A stretch of 64,000 nt of DNA from Agromyces sp. Root81 (GTDB taxonomy: Bacteria > Actinomycetota > Actinomycetes > Actinomycetales > Microbacteriaceae), in assembly GCF_001429165.1 (NCBI RefSeq), contig NZ_LMIR01000003.1, forward strand, positions 310,001 to 374,000, read 5' to 3'. The notes beneath the pieces are model-generated. The model did not search any database, was not told the origin of the DNA, and was given only the letters and a program-made list of their open reading frames with translations. Positions within the stretch are counted from its first letter, which is position 1. Every line of letters begins with the position of its first letter. A program made the translations under genes and the position numbers. Below are positions 33,406 through 43,840 of this stretch, piece by piece.

Positions 33406-33771
33406 ATGGCAGTGTTCGATGAGTCCGGAAACGACTCCACCAGCTACCCGCCCTGTGTCCTGCACGACGCTCGAGCCGAGGGCGGGCAGGTCTTCGTGGC
33501 CTTCGGCGAGGCCGCGTACCCGCCGCTCGTCGCGCTCGGATACCCCACCGACGGTCACGCGATGCGCAGCCTCGTCATCGCTGCGCGAGAACACGCGGGC
33601 CTTGCCGGCGAGCCCGACGAGATCATGTACGAAGCCGAGTTCGACCAGTGCTACCTCATCATCGACACCCTCGACGAGGCGGACACCACGGCCTCCGTGA
33701 TCAGCCGGGCATTCCAGGATGCCGGCACCCTCGGGCAGATCGTCGACACCGCAACCAAGCAGAACCGCTAG
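33406..33771 (+). CDS. Conserved hypothetical protein
   Basis: A 121-residue soluble acidic protein starting MAVFDESGNDSTSYPPCVLH, with FDQCYLIIDTLDEADTTASV near the C-terminus. There are no membrane segments and no recognised domain. AACGGAAGGAAG precedes the ATG, a strong ribosome binding site. It follows the VOC gene by 70 bp, so co-transcription is possible. Confidence 0.6.
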   Translation: MAVFDESGNDSTSYPPCVLHDARAEGGQVFVAFGEAAYPPLVALGYPTDGHAMRSLVIAAREHAGLAGEPDEIMYEAEFDQCYLIIDTLDEADTTASVISRAFQDAGTLGQIVDTATKQNR

Positions 33772-33798
33772 CCGGCGCGATACCGACCGGACCCGACG

Positions 33799-35031
33799 TC
33801 ACTCGGTGCCGTCGACTGCTCGTTCGATCAGCCGGGCCGAGGCCGCAGCACCGTCCGCGCCGCGATACGCCTCGCAGACCTCGTCGGCGGCTGCCCGGAT
33901 CCCCGGGTCGTCGAGCACACGGCGCACCGCGTCGAGGAACTCGGGCCGGCCCACGTGCTTCGGAGACACGGCGATCGCGTTGCCGCGCCGCTCGCAACTG
34001 TGCACGTGCCAGGTCTGCTCGGGCTGGAGGCCCATGCCGACGAACGGCACGCCCGTGGCGCACGCGGTCTGCACGGTGCCCTGCCCGCCGTGCAGTACCG
34101 CGGCGTCGACCAGCCCGCCCAGGTGGTGCGCCGGCAGCAGCTCGGTGACGTGCACGTTCGCCGGCACCTCGTCGCCGGGTTCGAGGTAGTGCCGGATCGG
34201 CGCGACGACGTTGATCGGCAGCGTTCCGAGAGCGCGAGCGGCATCGAGCGCCAGCCGACGGTCGGCGGATGACCCGAGCCCGAGATAGACGAGCGGCTCG
34301 GGCGCTGCGGCGAGCTCGACGACGATTTCGGGCATCGGCGACTCGAGGCGGGCGAAGATCGGCCCGACGAGTTCGAATCCGTCGGGGAGTTCGAACCCCT
34401 CCATCTCCCACGGCATCTCGGTGATGAGGTTCCGGTCGGCGAGGAGCAAGTCGGAGACGGTGCGCAGCGGAGGGACGCCGTTCGCCTTCGCGACGGTCTT
34501 GAAGGCGCGCGGCGCGAGTGGCGCCGAGTTGTAGATCCACCGGAAGAACGAGGTCGCCACCCGGTCGGCGGCGCGCGCGAGCCATCCGCTTCCGCCGATG
34601 AGTCCGAGGTGCTTGGACTGCGCGACCTGCGGACGCGTGAGCGGGAACGGCACCGGGTAGAACAGCGGAACGCCCTCGGCGCGGGCCGAGATGAACGAGG
34701 TGAGGTTCGATCCCGTGACGACGGCGGCCGCGCCGAGCTCGCGGATCATCCGGCGCTCGAGTTCGACTCGCGCCCCGACCAGCTCCGACGTGAAGGGGCT
34801 GCGGAACGAGCGCCCCTGATCGAACGCGATCGCTTGGTCGCGCTGCGCCCGGGTCCACGACGGCTCGCACGCGTGGTAGTCGAACCCCGCGTCGCGGATG
34901 AGGTCGACGAAGTCCGTCTCGTACCCCATGAACACCACGCGATGCGCCGGGTCGAGGGCCTGCGCCACCTGGATCATGCGCGTCGTCTCGGCGAGGTTGA
35001 ACGTCACCGGGCAGAACAGAACCGTGGCCAT
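33799..35031 (-). CDS. Macrolide-type (GT1/MGT) glycosyltransferase
   Basis: A 410-residue GT-B glycosyltransferase of the MGT/UGT type. The N-terminal acceptor domain begins MATVLFCPVTFNLAETTRMI. The C-terminal sugar-nucleotide domain shows PEPLVYLGLGSSADRRLALD, VHVTELLPAHHLGGLVDAAV followed by LHGGQGTVQTACATGVPFVG and LQPEQTWHVHSCERRGNAI, the expected donor-binding motif. It may glycosylate a lipid or natural product. No biosynthetic neighbours are evident. A TAACGT box lies 6 nt before the ATG. Confidence 0.83.
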   Translation of the reverse strand: MATVLFCPVTFNLAETTRMIQVAQALDPAHRVVFMGYETDFVDLIRDAGFDYHACEPSWTRAQRDQAIAFDQGRSFRSPFTSELVGARVELERRMIRELGAAAVVTGSNLTSFISARAEGVPLFYPVPFPLTRPQVAQSKHLGLIGGSGWLARAADRVATSFFRWIYNSAPLAPRAFKTVAKANGVPPLRTVSDLLLADRNLITEMPWEMEGFELPDGFELVGPIFARLESPMPEIVVELAAAPEPLVYLGLGSSADRRLALDAARALGTLPINVVAPIRHYLEPGDEVPANVHVTELLPAHHLGGLVDAAVLHGGQGTVQTACATGVPFVGMGLQPEQTWHVHSCERRGNAIAVSPKHVGRPEFLDAVRRVLDDPGIRAAADEVCEAYRGADGAAASARLIERAVDGTE

Positions 35032-35037
35032 GCAAAG

Positions 35038-35043
35038 ACGTTA
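35038..35043 (-). promoter_or_regulatory. -10 box TAACGT, leaderless start
   Basis: TAACGT on the minus strand ends 6 nt before the glycosyltransferase ATG at 35031. No Shine-Dalgarno sequence is seen. Confidence 0.45.
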
Positions 35044-35093
35044 GCGTGGCGCCCGAACCGTCGATCGGCCGACACCCGCACGACTGGCGGATG

Positions 35094-36197
35094 CTACGGA
35101 GCGGGGTAGTACCCGACCCGGTCACCGCTCCACGTGCCGATCCAGACTTCGTCGTCGACGGCGAGTGCGGTGGACGCCTTCTGCAACCAGACATCCACCG
35201 GGTAGCCGGCGACCTTCGTCGCGGTGAGATCGGACGGAGTGATCTCGAACACGCTCCACCCGGTGCCCGGCGACGAGTTCACGCCGGCAACGAGCAGGGT
35301 TCCGTCCTCGGTCCAGCGCAGGTTGTCCGGCGCGATGTCGACGGGAGTGCTCACCTTGGCAGCGGGACTCGCGCTGCGGTCGAACTGAACGATCTCGTCG
35401 GTTCCGTAGGCCGTCACGAAGATGTAGCGCTCGTCAGCGGACACCTCGATGCCGTTCGCGCCCGACAGTTCGGTACCCGGCACCGCAGTCACTGATCCGC
35501 CCGGATGCCACTCGTAGACCCCGCCGTTGACCTCGCCGCGATCGATCGCCCCGAAGCGGTCTGCGTTGGTCGGGTCGAGGAACTTCGTGGTCACGAAGCC
35601 GCCGTCAGAGAGCATGGCCACGGAGTTGGCGTACACGTCCGACGGCAAGGGCACGCAGCCGACCCAGGTGGGCTGCGGCTTGTCGCCCGTCGCGTCGATC
35701 TCCCAGGCTTGGATCGCCTCGACGGCGCCGTGCGTGGTCGCATAGAGACGGAACATCCCCGGCGCGGTCTCGCGGATGGAGAGCCCGTGCACCTCGAGGT
35801 GTTCGAGGTCGATCGACGGGCAGTTCGGGAACATCGTCGCGTCATTGCTCAGGGCGGGGGTCTCGCCGGGGAAGAACTCCTCGGCGACCTTCTCCTCGGA
35901 GTCGATCAGGGAGATCTTGCCCGCACCGGGAGTCCCGCCGGCCACCAGGTTCGATGCAAGCAGCCATGGGGTCGTGCCCACACGCACGAGGTCCTCGGCG
36001 TTCTGCAGCCCGCAGACGTAACTGATCGTCTCCTCAGCGTCGCACTCCGGTTCAGCGGATGCGCTCGCGCTGCTCGCCCCGTCGTCGCCCTGTTCGGTAT
36101 CGCCCGGTGCGGTGCATCCCGCGATCAGCGCTGTCGTCGCGCCGATCAAGATCAGTAGATGCAGTCCCCGCAGTCTCCGCATGTTCTCGGCCATCAT
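35094..36197 (-). CDS. Beta-propeller (SMP-30/NHL-like) lipoprotein
   Basis: A 367-residue exported lipoprotein with lipobox ALIAGC (Cys28) after a hydrophobic signal (GLHLLILIGATTALIAG). After a Ser/Ala-rich linker, the body shows repeated beta-propeller-like blades (DLVRVGTTPWLLASNLV; ANSVAMLSDGGFVTTKFLD; GANGIEVSADERYIFVTAYG; DNLRWTEDGTLLVAGVN). This resembles SMP-30/gluconolactonase or strictosidine-synthase-like folds. The substrate is unknown. GGAAGCG precedes the ATG. Two strong inverted repeats lie in its upstream region. Confidence 0.75.
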   Translation of the reverse strand: MMAENMRRLRGLHLLILIGATTALIAGCTAPGDTEQGDDGASSASASAEPECDAEETISYVCGLQNAEDLVRVGTTPWLLASNLVAGGTPGAGKISLIDSEEKVAEEFFPGETPALSNDATMFPNCPSIDLEHLEVHGLSIRETAPGMFRLYATTHGAVEAIQAWEIDATGDKPQPTWVGCVPLPSDVYANSVAMLSDGGFVTTKFLDPTNADRFGAIDRGEVNGGVYEWHPGGSVTAVPGTELSGANGIEVSADERYIFVTAYGTDEIVQFDRSASPAAKVSTPVDIAPDNLRWTEDGTLLVAGVNSSPGTGWSVFEITPSDLTATKVAGYPVDVWLQKASTALAVDDEVWIGTWSGDRVGYYPAP

Positions 36198-36262
36198 CGC
36201 TTCCGATGCTCGGCTTCAGAATTCGACACCGGGCCACGTGGAACCGGTGGAACTCCCCCGCT

Positions 36263-36279
36263 CCGAGGCTAGGCCTCGG
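36263..36279. other. GC-rich hairpin
   Basis: CCGAGGC and GCCTCGG pair across TAG; further GC-rich CGGCC repeats follow to 36310. It sits in the leader of the lipoprotein gene and may be an attenuator-like structure or a site unrelated to transcription. Confidence 0.3.
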
Positions 36280-36378
36280 CCGTCCGGCCGACAAGGCCGG
36301 GCGACCGGCCTCCATCAGTTGGGAGAACGTGGGCGCTGCAGCGCGCCGTCCGCAACCGTGCACGCCGAGCATCAATTT

Positions 36379-36398
36379 TCACAAACGCCGGTTTGTGA
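36379..36398. promoter_or_regulatory. Perfect inverted repeat TCACAAAC-N4-GTTTGTGA
   Basis: Eight-base perfect arms around GCCG, 182 bp upstream of the lipoprotein start in a 324-bp gene-free stretch. Classic repressor-operator geometry. Confidence 0.55.
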
Positions 36399-36403
36399 GC
36401 GCT

Positions 36404-36425
36404 GTCAGTATGGAGGTTTACTGAC
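36404..36425. promoter_or_regulatory. Inverted repeat GTCAGT-N10-ACTGAC
   Basis: Six-base perfect arms, 5 bp from the neighbouring 20-bp palindrome. The pair may form a compound regulatory region. Confidence 0.45.
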
Positions 36426-36521
36426 GGTTACCCATTTGAAGGCTGACGGCAGAGAACCACGCGGACCGTGCCTGAGCTCTGGGCGGTCGGGCGCACCTTC
36501 GCGGAGCCGTCCAGTGCGGAC

Positions 36522-36695
36522 CTACTTCCTGGCGTCGCCGCCCGTTGCCTCGTGGATCTTGTCCCCGGCTTTCTGCACGGCATCCTGGACGGCATCGGTG
36601 ACGTCGTCGATCTTGTCTTCCACCGCATCAACCACTCGCTCTGTCACGTTCTTCGTGCCCTGAGCGGCCTTCTTGATGCTCTCTCCTGCGGTCAT
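36522..36695 (-). CDS. Small amphipathic-helix stress-type protein
   Basis: A 57-residue protein reading MTAGESIKKAAQGTKNVTER then VVDAVEDKIDDVTDAVQDAV and QKAGDKIHEATGGDARK. The regular Asp/Lys/Ala/Val spacing predicts one long amphipathic helix, like LEA or CsbD/YtxH-like stress peptides. There is no cysteine or signal. GGAGAGAAGG lies just ahead of the ATG. A stress-related role is inference from composition. Confidence 0.65.
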   Translation of the reverse strand: MTAGESIKKAAQGTKNVTERVVDAVEDKIDDVTDAVQDAVQKAGDKIHEATGGDARK

Positions 36696-36737
36696 CGCGA
36701 CCTTCTCTCCAATACGTCGCCCAGCCAGGACGGCGCG

Positions 36738-36902
36738 CTAGCGTCGGGCGTCGACGGCACGCTGCCGGACGATTCCGAAAACGAGAGTGCCGATGAAGAG
36801 AACGATCCCGATCACACCCAGCCAGAGCAGGCCTTCGAAAACGAACCCAACGATCGACAACACCGCCCAAATCACTAGCAAGATGACGACCACCATCCAC
36901 AT
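36738..36902 (-). CDS. Small two-helix membrane protein
   Basis: A 54-residue hydrophobic protein (MWMVVVILLVIWAVLSIVGF then VFEGLLWLGVIGIVLFIGTL, ending RQRAVDARR), predicted to cross the membrane twice with a basic cytoplasmic tail. GAGGG precedes it; the second ATG at 36896 has better spacing. It lies 42 bp upstream of the amphipathic-helix gene and is probably co-transcribed with it, a common arrangement for actinobacterial stress mini-operons. Confidence 0.6.
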   Translation of the reverse strand: MWMVVVILLVIWAVLSIVGFVFEGLLWLGVIGIVLFIGTLVFGIVRQRAVDARR

Positions 36903-36921
36903 ACCCTCAGGTTACGCTCCT

Positions 36922-37050
36922 TCACTCCGAAGGGCACCGGCAACGGCAGTGTTCAGAAACGACGGCGGCTCGGCGCTGCAGCTCGCGATACACCGTGGTC
37001 CGTGAGATCAGAGTCACGGCTTCAAATCGTTTGGCCAGAGACGAACGCCC
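36922..37050 (-). pseudogene. Possible remnant of a resolvase-type helix-turn-helix
   Basis: The minus strand reads SLAKRFEAVTLISRTTVYRE then LQRRA near 36960-37045, resembling the C-terminal helix-turn-helix of serine resolvases/invertases. No catalytic domain is found upstream, and other frames carry unrelated fragments. It is probably decayed mobile-element sequence. Confidence 0.3.
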
Positions 37051-37300
37051 AGCCCATCCTCCAGTCGCGCTGTTGTGCAGACAGGCCGTACGCGGCCAAC
37101 AAGGATGCCACGCCACGTTTCGATTCACCCCACAGGCAGCGGCCGATTCCCGGATGCTCCTGTCCCCCACAGCAACGCTGAGGTCTCGTAACGAGTTGCC
37201 GTGCAACGGCTGCCGCCGGATCACTCGACTCGCCGTTGGGCCACGGTAAGACGAGATCAACTGGACGATCACGAGCTGTGCCGACCATAGAACGCACTCT
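37051..37300. other. Gene-free, lower-GC stretch
   Basis: No supported reading frame, promoter or RNA is seen here. Base composition is lower in GC than the flanking genes, consistent with degraded foreign DNA. Confidence 0.35.
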
Positions 37301-37340
37301 TACTCAAAGAGGCATGAGTTTACTCAAAGAGGCATGAGTT
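37301..37340. repeat. Exact tandem duplication of a 20-bp unit
   Basis: TACTCAAAGAGGCATGAGTT occurs twice without spacing, ending 6 bp from the nrdF stop. Each unit holds ACTC and GAGT arms, so alternative hairpins can form in the nrdF 3' end. Confidence 0.85.
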
Positions 37341-37345
37341 TCAGA

Positions 37346-40628
<3,283 letters not shown>

Positions 40629-41074
40629 AATGCGTCCAATCCATCATTGACGGCGCGAACGTCGTCTGGTGTTCCGAATACTTCGAAGCGGTAGAGGTGC
40701 GGCACCCCGGTCTTGGCGGCGATGACGTCGCCGGCCAGACCGAAGGCCGTACCGAAGTTGGTGTTGCCCGCGCTGATCACGCCGCGGATGTACGAGCGGT
40801 TGCCGGGGTCGTTCAAGAAGCGGATGACCTGCTTCGGCACGGCGCCTTTGCCGTCGCCGCCGCCATAGGTCGGCACGACGAGCACGTAGGGCTCGTCGAC
40901 GTGCAGCGCTGCTTCACGCGCATACAGCGGGATGCGGGCCGCAGGGCGGCCGAGCTTCTCGATGAAGCGCTTCGTGTTGCCCGAGACGCTCGAGAAGTAG
41001 ACCAGATTCGTCATGGTGCGTCCTTCGCGACTGCGTTCCCCACCGGTTCACTCCCCCGAGTTCACCGGTGCTCG

Positions 41075-41308
41075 CTATGCGAGGCGTGAGGCGAGTTCGT
41101 CGATCTTGTCGGGACGGAATCCCGACCAGTGGCCTTCGTCGGTGATGACGACCGGAGCCTGCAGGTAGCCCAGCTCTTTGACCTGTGCGAGGGCGTTCTC
41201 GTCGACAGAGAGGTCGAGCACTTCGTACTCGATGCCTTTACTGTCGAGGGCGCGATACGTCGCGTTGCACTGGACGCAAGAAGGCTTGGTGTAGACCGTG
41301 ACCGTCAT
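41075..41308 (-). CDS. nrdH: Glutaredoxin-like NrdH redoxin
   Basis: A 77-residue redoxin with the active site CVQC in MTVTVYTKPSCVQCNATYRA and the NrdH-specific HWSGFRPDKIDEL at the C-terminus. It donates electrons to NrdE and is recharged by thioredoxin reductase. GAGGGG lies 6 nt before the ATG. It is the first gene of nrdHIEF and sits behind two NrdR boxes. Confidence 0.95.
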   Translation of the reverse strand: MTVTVYTKPSCVQCNATYRALDSKGIEYEVLDLSVDENALAQVKELGYLQAPVVITDEGHWSGFRPDKIDELASRLA

Positions 41309-41371
41309 TGTTTTCCCCTCGTTCTCAGGCTCTGGAGGAGCCTGTCCCCCGGTGTTGCTTTTCGTACTTCA

Positions 41372-41387
41372 ATACTACATCTAGTGT
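41372..41387. promoter_or_regulatory. NrdR box 1
   Basis: ATACTACATCTAGTGT, read on the operon strand as ACACTAGATGTAGTAT, matches the NrdR consensus ACACWATATATWGTGT at 13 of 16 positions. It overlaps TAGTAT, the probable nrdH -10 element. Confidence 0.7.
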
Positions 41388-41403
41388 TCGTGGAACTCGA
41401 CTG

Positions 41404-41419
41404 CCACAACATGCTGTAG
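41404..41419. promoter_or_regulatory. NrdR box 2, weaker
   Basis: CCACAACATGCTGTAG matches about 10 of 16 consensus positions and lies exactly 32 bp (three helical turns) from box 1, the usual spacing of paired NrdR boxes. Confidence 0.5.
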
Positions 41420-41433
41420 TTACATTCGTGTAG

Positions 41434-41465
41434 TTATCCACCGGGTTATCCACGGGTTATGAACA
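41434..41465 (+). promoter_or_regulatory. Cluster of DnaA-like boxes
   Basis: TTATCCACC (41434), TTATCCACG (41446) and TTATGAACA (41457) are evenly spaced at 11-12 bp, each close to the DnaA box TTATCCACA, just upstream of the NrdR boxes. Confidence 0.55.
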
Positions 41466-41510
41466 GCGGATGCCTCGGTGACCGGCGGATTTCCGCGACT
41501 TCGACCGGGG

Positions 41511-41519
41511 TTATCCACA
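41511..41519 (+). promoter_or_regulatory. Consensus DnaA box
   Basis: TTATCCACA matches the DnaA consensus exactly, 46 bp beyond the three-box cluster. Confidence 0.55.
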
Positions 41520-41585
41520 CCCGCCGAGTTCGAAATCTCTTGCCCTGTGGACGGATGCCGGGCGTGTCGCGAATCGGAACCCTTG

Positions 41586-41600
41586 GGGGTGCTTCACCCC
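41586..41600. other. Hairpin GGGGTG-CTT-CACCCC
   Basis: Perfect six-base stem in the 408-bp gene-free region between nrdH and the hydrolase gene. Its purpose is unclear. Confidence 0.35.
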
Positions 41601-41716
41601 ACCGACCCCTACATGTGGTGTTGTGACCCCAACACTGCCACCACCCACCGACATCACCGTGGTGCGACGCGCGGAGGCGGCGTAGCCTGACCTCGAGCGA
41701 GACGAAAGGGCATCCG

Positions 41717-42517
41717 ATGACCGAGTTCGCGACCTCCGCCGACGGCACGCGCATCGCCTACGACCGGCAGGGCTCCGGCCCGCCCGTGATCCTCGTCGAC
41801 GGGGCGATGCAATTCCGCGCGTTCGACCCGGTGACCGTCGAGATGGCGAAGGAACTCGCCGGCCACGGCTTCTCGGTCGTGCACTACGACCGGCGCGGGC
41901 GCGGTGAGAGCCCGGCGTCACCGCCGATCACGCTCGAGCAGACGCTCGACGACCTCCGCGCGCTCATCGACGAGGCCACCGAGGGCGCCGACGACGCGGT
42001 CGCCCTCTTCGGCAGCTCGTCGGGCGGGGCGATCGCACTCGCGGCCGCGGCATCCGGACTGCCGGTCTCGAAGCTCGTGCTGTGGGAGGTGCCGCTCGGT
42101 GCCGAGCTCGGCACCGATGGCGTCGAGTTCCTCGCCGGGCTGCGCGAGCGCATCACGGCCGGCGACGGCGACGCCACGATCGAGTACTTCATGAAGGACA
42201 TGCCGCCCGAGTGGCTCGAGGCGGCGAAGGCCGGCCCCGGCTGGCCGATCATGACGGCACTGGGCCCGAGCCTCGAACCCGATTCCGAAGCGCTCGCCTG
42301 GACGCAGAGCGCGGCGCGGCCGGCGCTCTGGGCGGGCGTCTCCCAGCCGACCCTCGTGCTCGTCGGCGAGCAGACCCTCGACCTCATGACGCCCGCGGCC
42401 GACTCCCTCGTCGCGAGCCTGCCGCATGCCTTCCGTAGCACCGTGCCCGCCGCCGATCACGCGTGGGAGCCGAAGTCGATGGCGCTCGCGATCGCGCGCT
42501 TCCTCGTCGACGGCTGA
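41717..42517 (+). CDS. Alpha/beta hydrolase
   Basis: A 266-residue alpha/beta-hydrolase. VVHYDRRGRGESPASPP and the nucleophile elbow ALFGSSSGGAIALAAAAS (Ser in GSSSG) are clear; LVLVGEQTLDLMTPAADSLV and the late His in PAADHAWEPKSM complete the triad. The protein is small and soluble with unknown substrate. GAAAGGG lies 6 nt before the ATG. It is a single gene downstream of the DnaA-box region. Confidence 0.83.
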   Translation: MTEFATSADGTRIAYDRQGSGPPVILVDGAMQFRAFDPVTVEMAKELAGHGFSVVHYDRRGRGESPASPPITLEQTLDDLRALIDEATEGADDAVALFGSSSGGAIALAAAASGLPVSKLVLWEVPLGAELGTDGVEFLAGLRERITAGDGDATIEYFMKDMPPEWLEAAKAGPGWPIMTALGPSLEPDSEALAWTQSAARPALWAGVSQPTLVLVGEQTLDLMTPAADSLVASLPHAFRSTVPAADHAWEPKSMALAIARFLVDG

Positions 42518-42541
42518 GGCGGTCGTCTCTCAGCGAGGCCC

Positions 42542-42565
42542 GGTACTTCGGTACTTCGGTACCGA
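42542..42565 (+). repeat. Short tandem repeat GGTACTTC
   Basis: GGTACTTC is repeated twice, followed by GGTACCGA, in the spacer after the hydrolase gene. It may be a small slippage product. Confidence 0.5.
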
Positions 42566-42633
42566 GTTCGCGAGACGAGAGATCGTCGCCGCCGCACTAC
42601 TTCGCCCATGCCGCGCGGCACCGAGCAGCGCTG

Positions 42634-43218
42634 CTACGTCGTGGTCTTCGCGGCGACCTTCGCGGCGGCCTTGGCGGCCTGCTTCGTCGCCCGCACCTTG
42701 GCGAGCGACTCGCGGTCGACGATGTCGGCGACCGAGCGGAACGCCCCCTCGTCGCCGTACGACCCGGCGGCCTCGCGCCAGCCCGGCGCCTCGAGCCCGC
42801 ACTGCTTGCCCAGCAGCGCGAGGAAGATCTTCGCCTTCTGGTCGCCGAAGCCCGGCAGGGCCTTGAGCCGCTTGAACACCTCGGCACCGCTCGGCTCGCC
42901 CTGCGTCCAGATCGCGGATGCCTCGCCGCCCCAGTCCTGCACGATCGCCGTCGCGAGCGCCTGCACGCGACCGGCCATCGAGCCGGGGAAGCGGTGCACC
43001 GCCGGGGTCTGCTTGAACACCCCGACGAAGGCCTCTGGATCGTAGCCCGCGATCGTCTCGGGGTCGATCGAGCCGATCCGCGTGCGGATCTTCTCGGGCC
43101 CGGCGAACGCCGACTCCATGGTCACCTGCTGGTCGAGGAGCATTCCCGTGAGCAGCGCGAACGCGTCGTCGCTGAGCAGCTCGTCGGCGGCCTGCTCCCC
43201 CGTGATGTGCAATGCCAT
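42634..43218 (-). CDS. HhH-GPD family DNA-glycosylase-like protein
   Basis: A 194-residue protein of the uncharacterised HhH-GPD group (TIGR03252-like). DAFALLTGMLLDQQVTMESA and the helix-hairpin-helix LKALPGFGDQKAKIFLALLG are recognisable; the usual catalytic Lys/Asp pattern is not obvious. A Lys/Ala-rich tail (RATKQAAKAAAKVAAK) could bind DNA non-specifically. A base-excision-repair role is inferred from the fold. GGAAGGA precedes the ATG. Confidence 0.75.
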   Translation of the reverse strand: MALHITGEQAADELLSDDAFALLTGMLLDQQVTMESAFAGPEKIRTRIGSIDPETIAGYDPEAFVGVFKQTPAVHRFPGSMAGRVQALATAIVQDWGGEASAIWTQGEPSGAEVFKRLKALPGFGDQKAKIFLALLGKQCGLEAPGWREAAGSYGDEGAFRSVADIVDRESLAKVRATKQAAKAAAKVAAKTTT

Positions 43219-43354
43219 GCGTCCATCCTTCCACTCGAGGGCCGCGGCATCCGCTGCGCTTCGAATGCGGACAGAAACCGACCGCATCGTTGTCTACCGT
43301 CGACGCAGGCGATTCGATGGGACGGATCGCACCGCACCCCTACGAGGAGTCACC

Positions 43355-43738
43355 ATGGACTGGAAGATCGAACTCATCCACGTGCCCGTCACCGACGTCG
43401 ACCGCGCGAAGGCGTTCTATGTCGACAAGCTCGGATTCAACGCCGACCACGACTACCAGGTCAGTGACGAGGTGCGGTTCGTGCAGCTCACGCCACCCGG
43501 CTCCGCATGCTCGATCGCGATCGGCACGGGGCTCGGCGGCACGCTCGAGCCGGGATCGCTCGACGTCATCCAGGTCGTCATCCCCGACGCCGACGCCGTG
43601 CTCGCCGACCTCCGCGCCAAGGGCGTCGAGGCCGAGGGCGTCGACGAGCAGGACTGGGGCCGCTTCGTCAGCGTGGCCGACCCCGACGGCAACCGCTGGA
43701 CCCTGCAGGAACTGCCCGACTACAGCCAGCAGTCGTAG
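43355..43738 (+). CDS. VOC superfamily protein
   Basis: A 127-residue VOC-fold protein (MDWKIELIHVPVTDVDRAKA then FYVDKLGFNADHDYQVSDEV; RFVSVADPDGNRWTLQELPD). His9 and the final Glu are likely metal ligands. GAGGAG lies 5 nt before the ATG. It resembles dioxygenase/glyoxalase-like proteins annotated in many actinobacteria; the substrate is unknown. Confidence 0.82.
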   Translation: MDWKIELIHVPVTDVDRAKAFYVDKLGFNADHDYQVSDEVRFVQLTPPGSACSIAIGTGLGGTLEPGSLDVIQVVIPDADAVLADLRAKGVEAEGVDEQDWGRFVSVADPDGNRWTLQELPDYSQQS

Positions 43739-43748
43739 CTGCTTCGAG

Positions 43749-43774
43749 CGAGCGGATGCCGCGGCATCCGCTCG
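43749..43774. repeat. 26-bp palindrome built on GGATGCC/GGCATCC
   Basis: Two perfect 12-base arms around GC, containing GCGGATGCCGCGGCATCCGC. A shorter copy of the same palindrome lies at 19017-19032. It can form a hairpin after the VOC gene. Confidence 0.6.
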
Positions 43775-43785
43775 CCGTGCACACG

Positions 43786-43823
43786 ACGACGGCCCCCGCT
43801 CCCGAAGGAGCGAGGGCCGTCGT
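43786..43823. terminator. Bidirectional hairpin terminator
   Basis: A 17-base stem with one C-A mismatch closes on a CGAA loop between the convergent VOC and sugar-binding protein genes. Ends read ACGACGGCCC and GGGCCGTCGT. Confidence 0.72.
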
Positions 43824-43840
43824 GCTGTGAGTGGCGAGAA

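Noticed and set aside
37051..37300. Intact insertion sequence next to nrdF
   Set aside because: No transposase catalytic motif or terminal inverted repeats were found; only fragmentary frames remain.
41434..41519. Chromosomal replication origin
   Set aside because: Only four boxes, no dnaA/dnaN genes and no AT-rich unwinding region, so a regulatory DnaA site is more likely.
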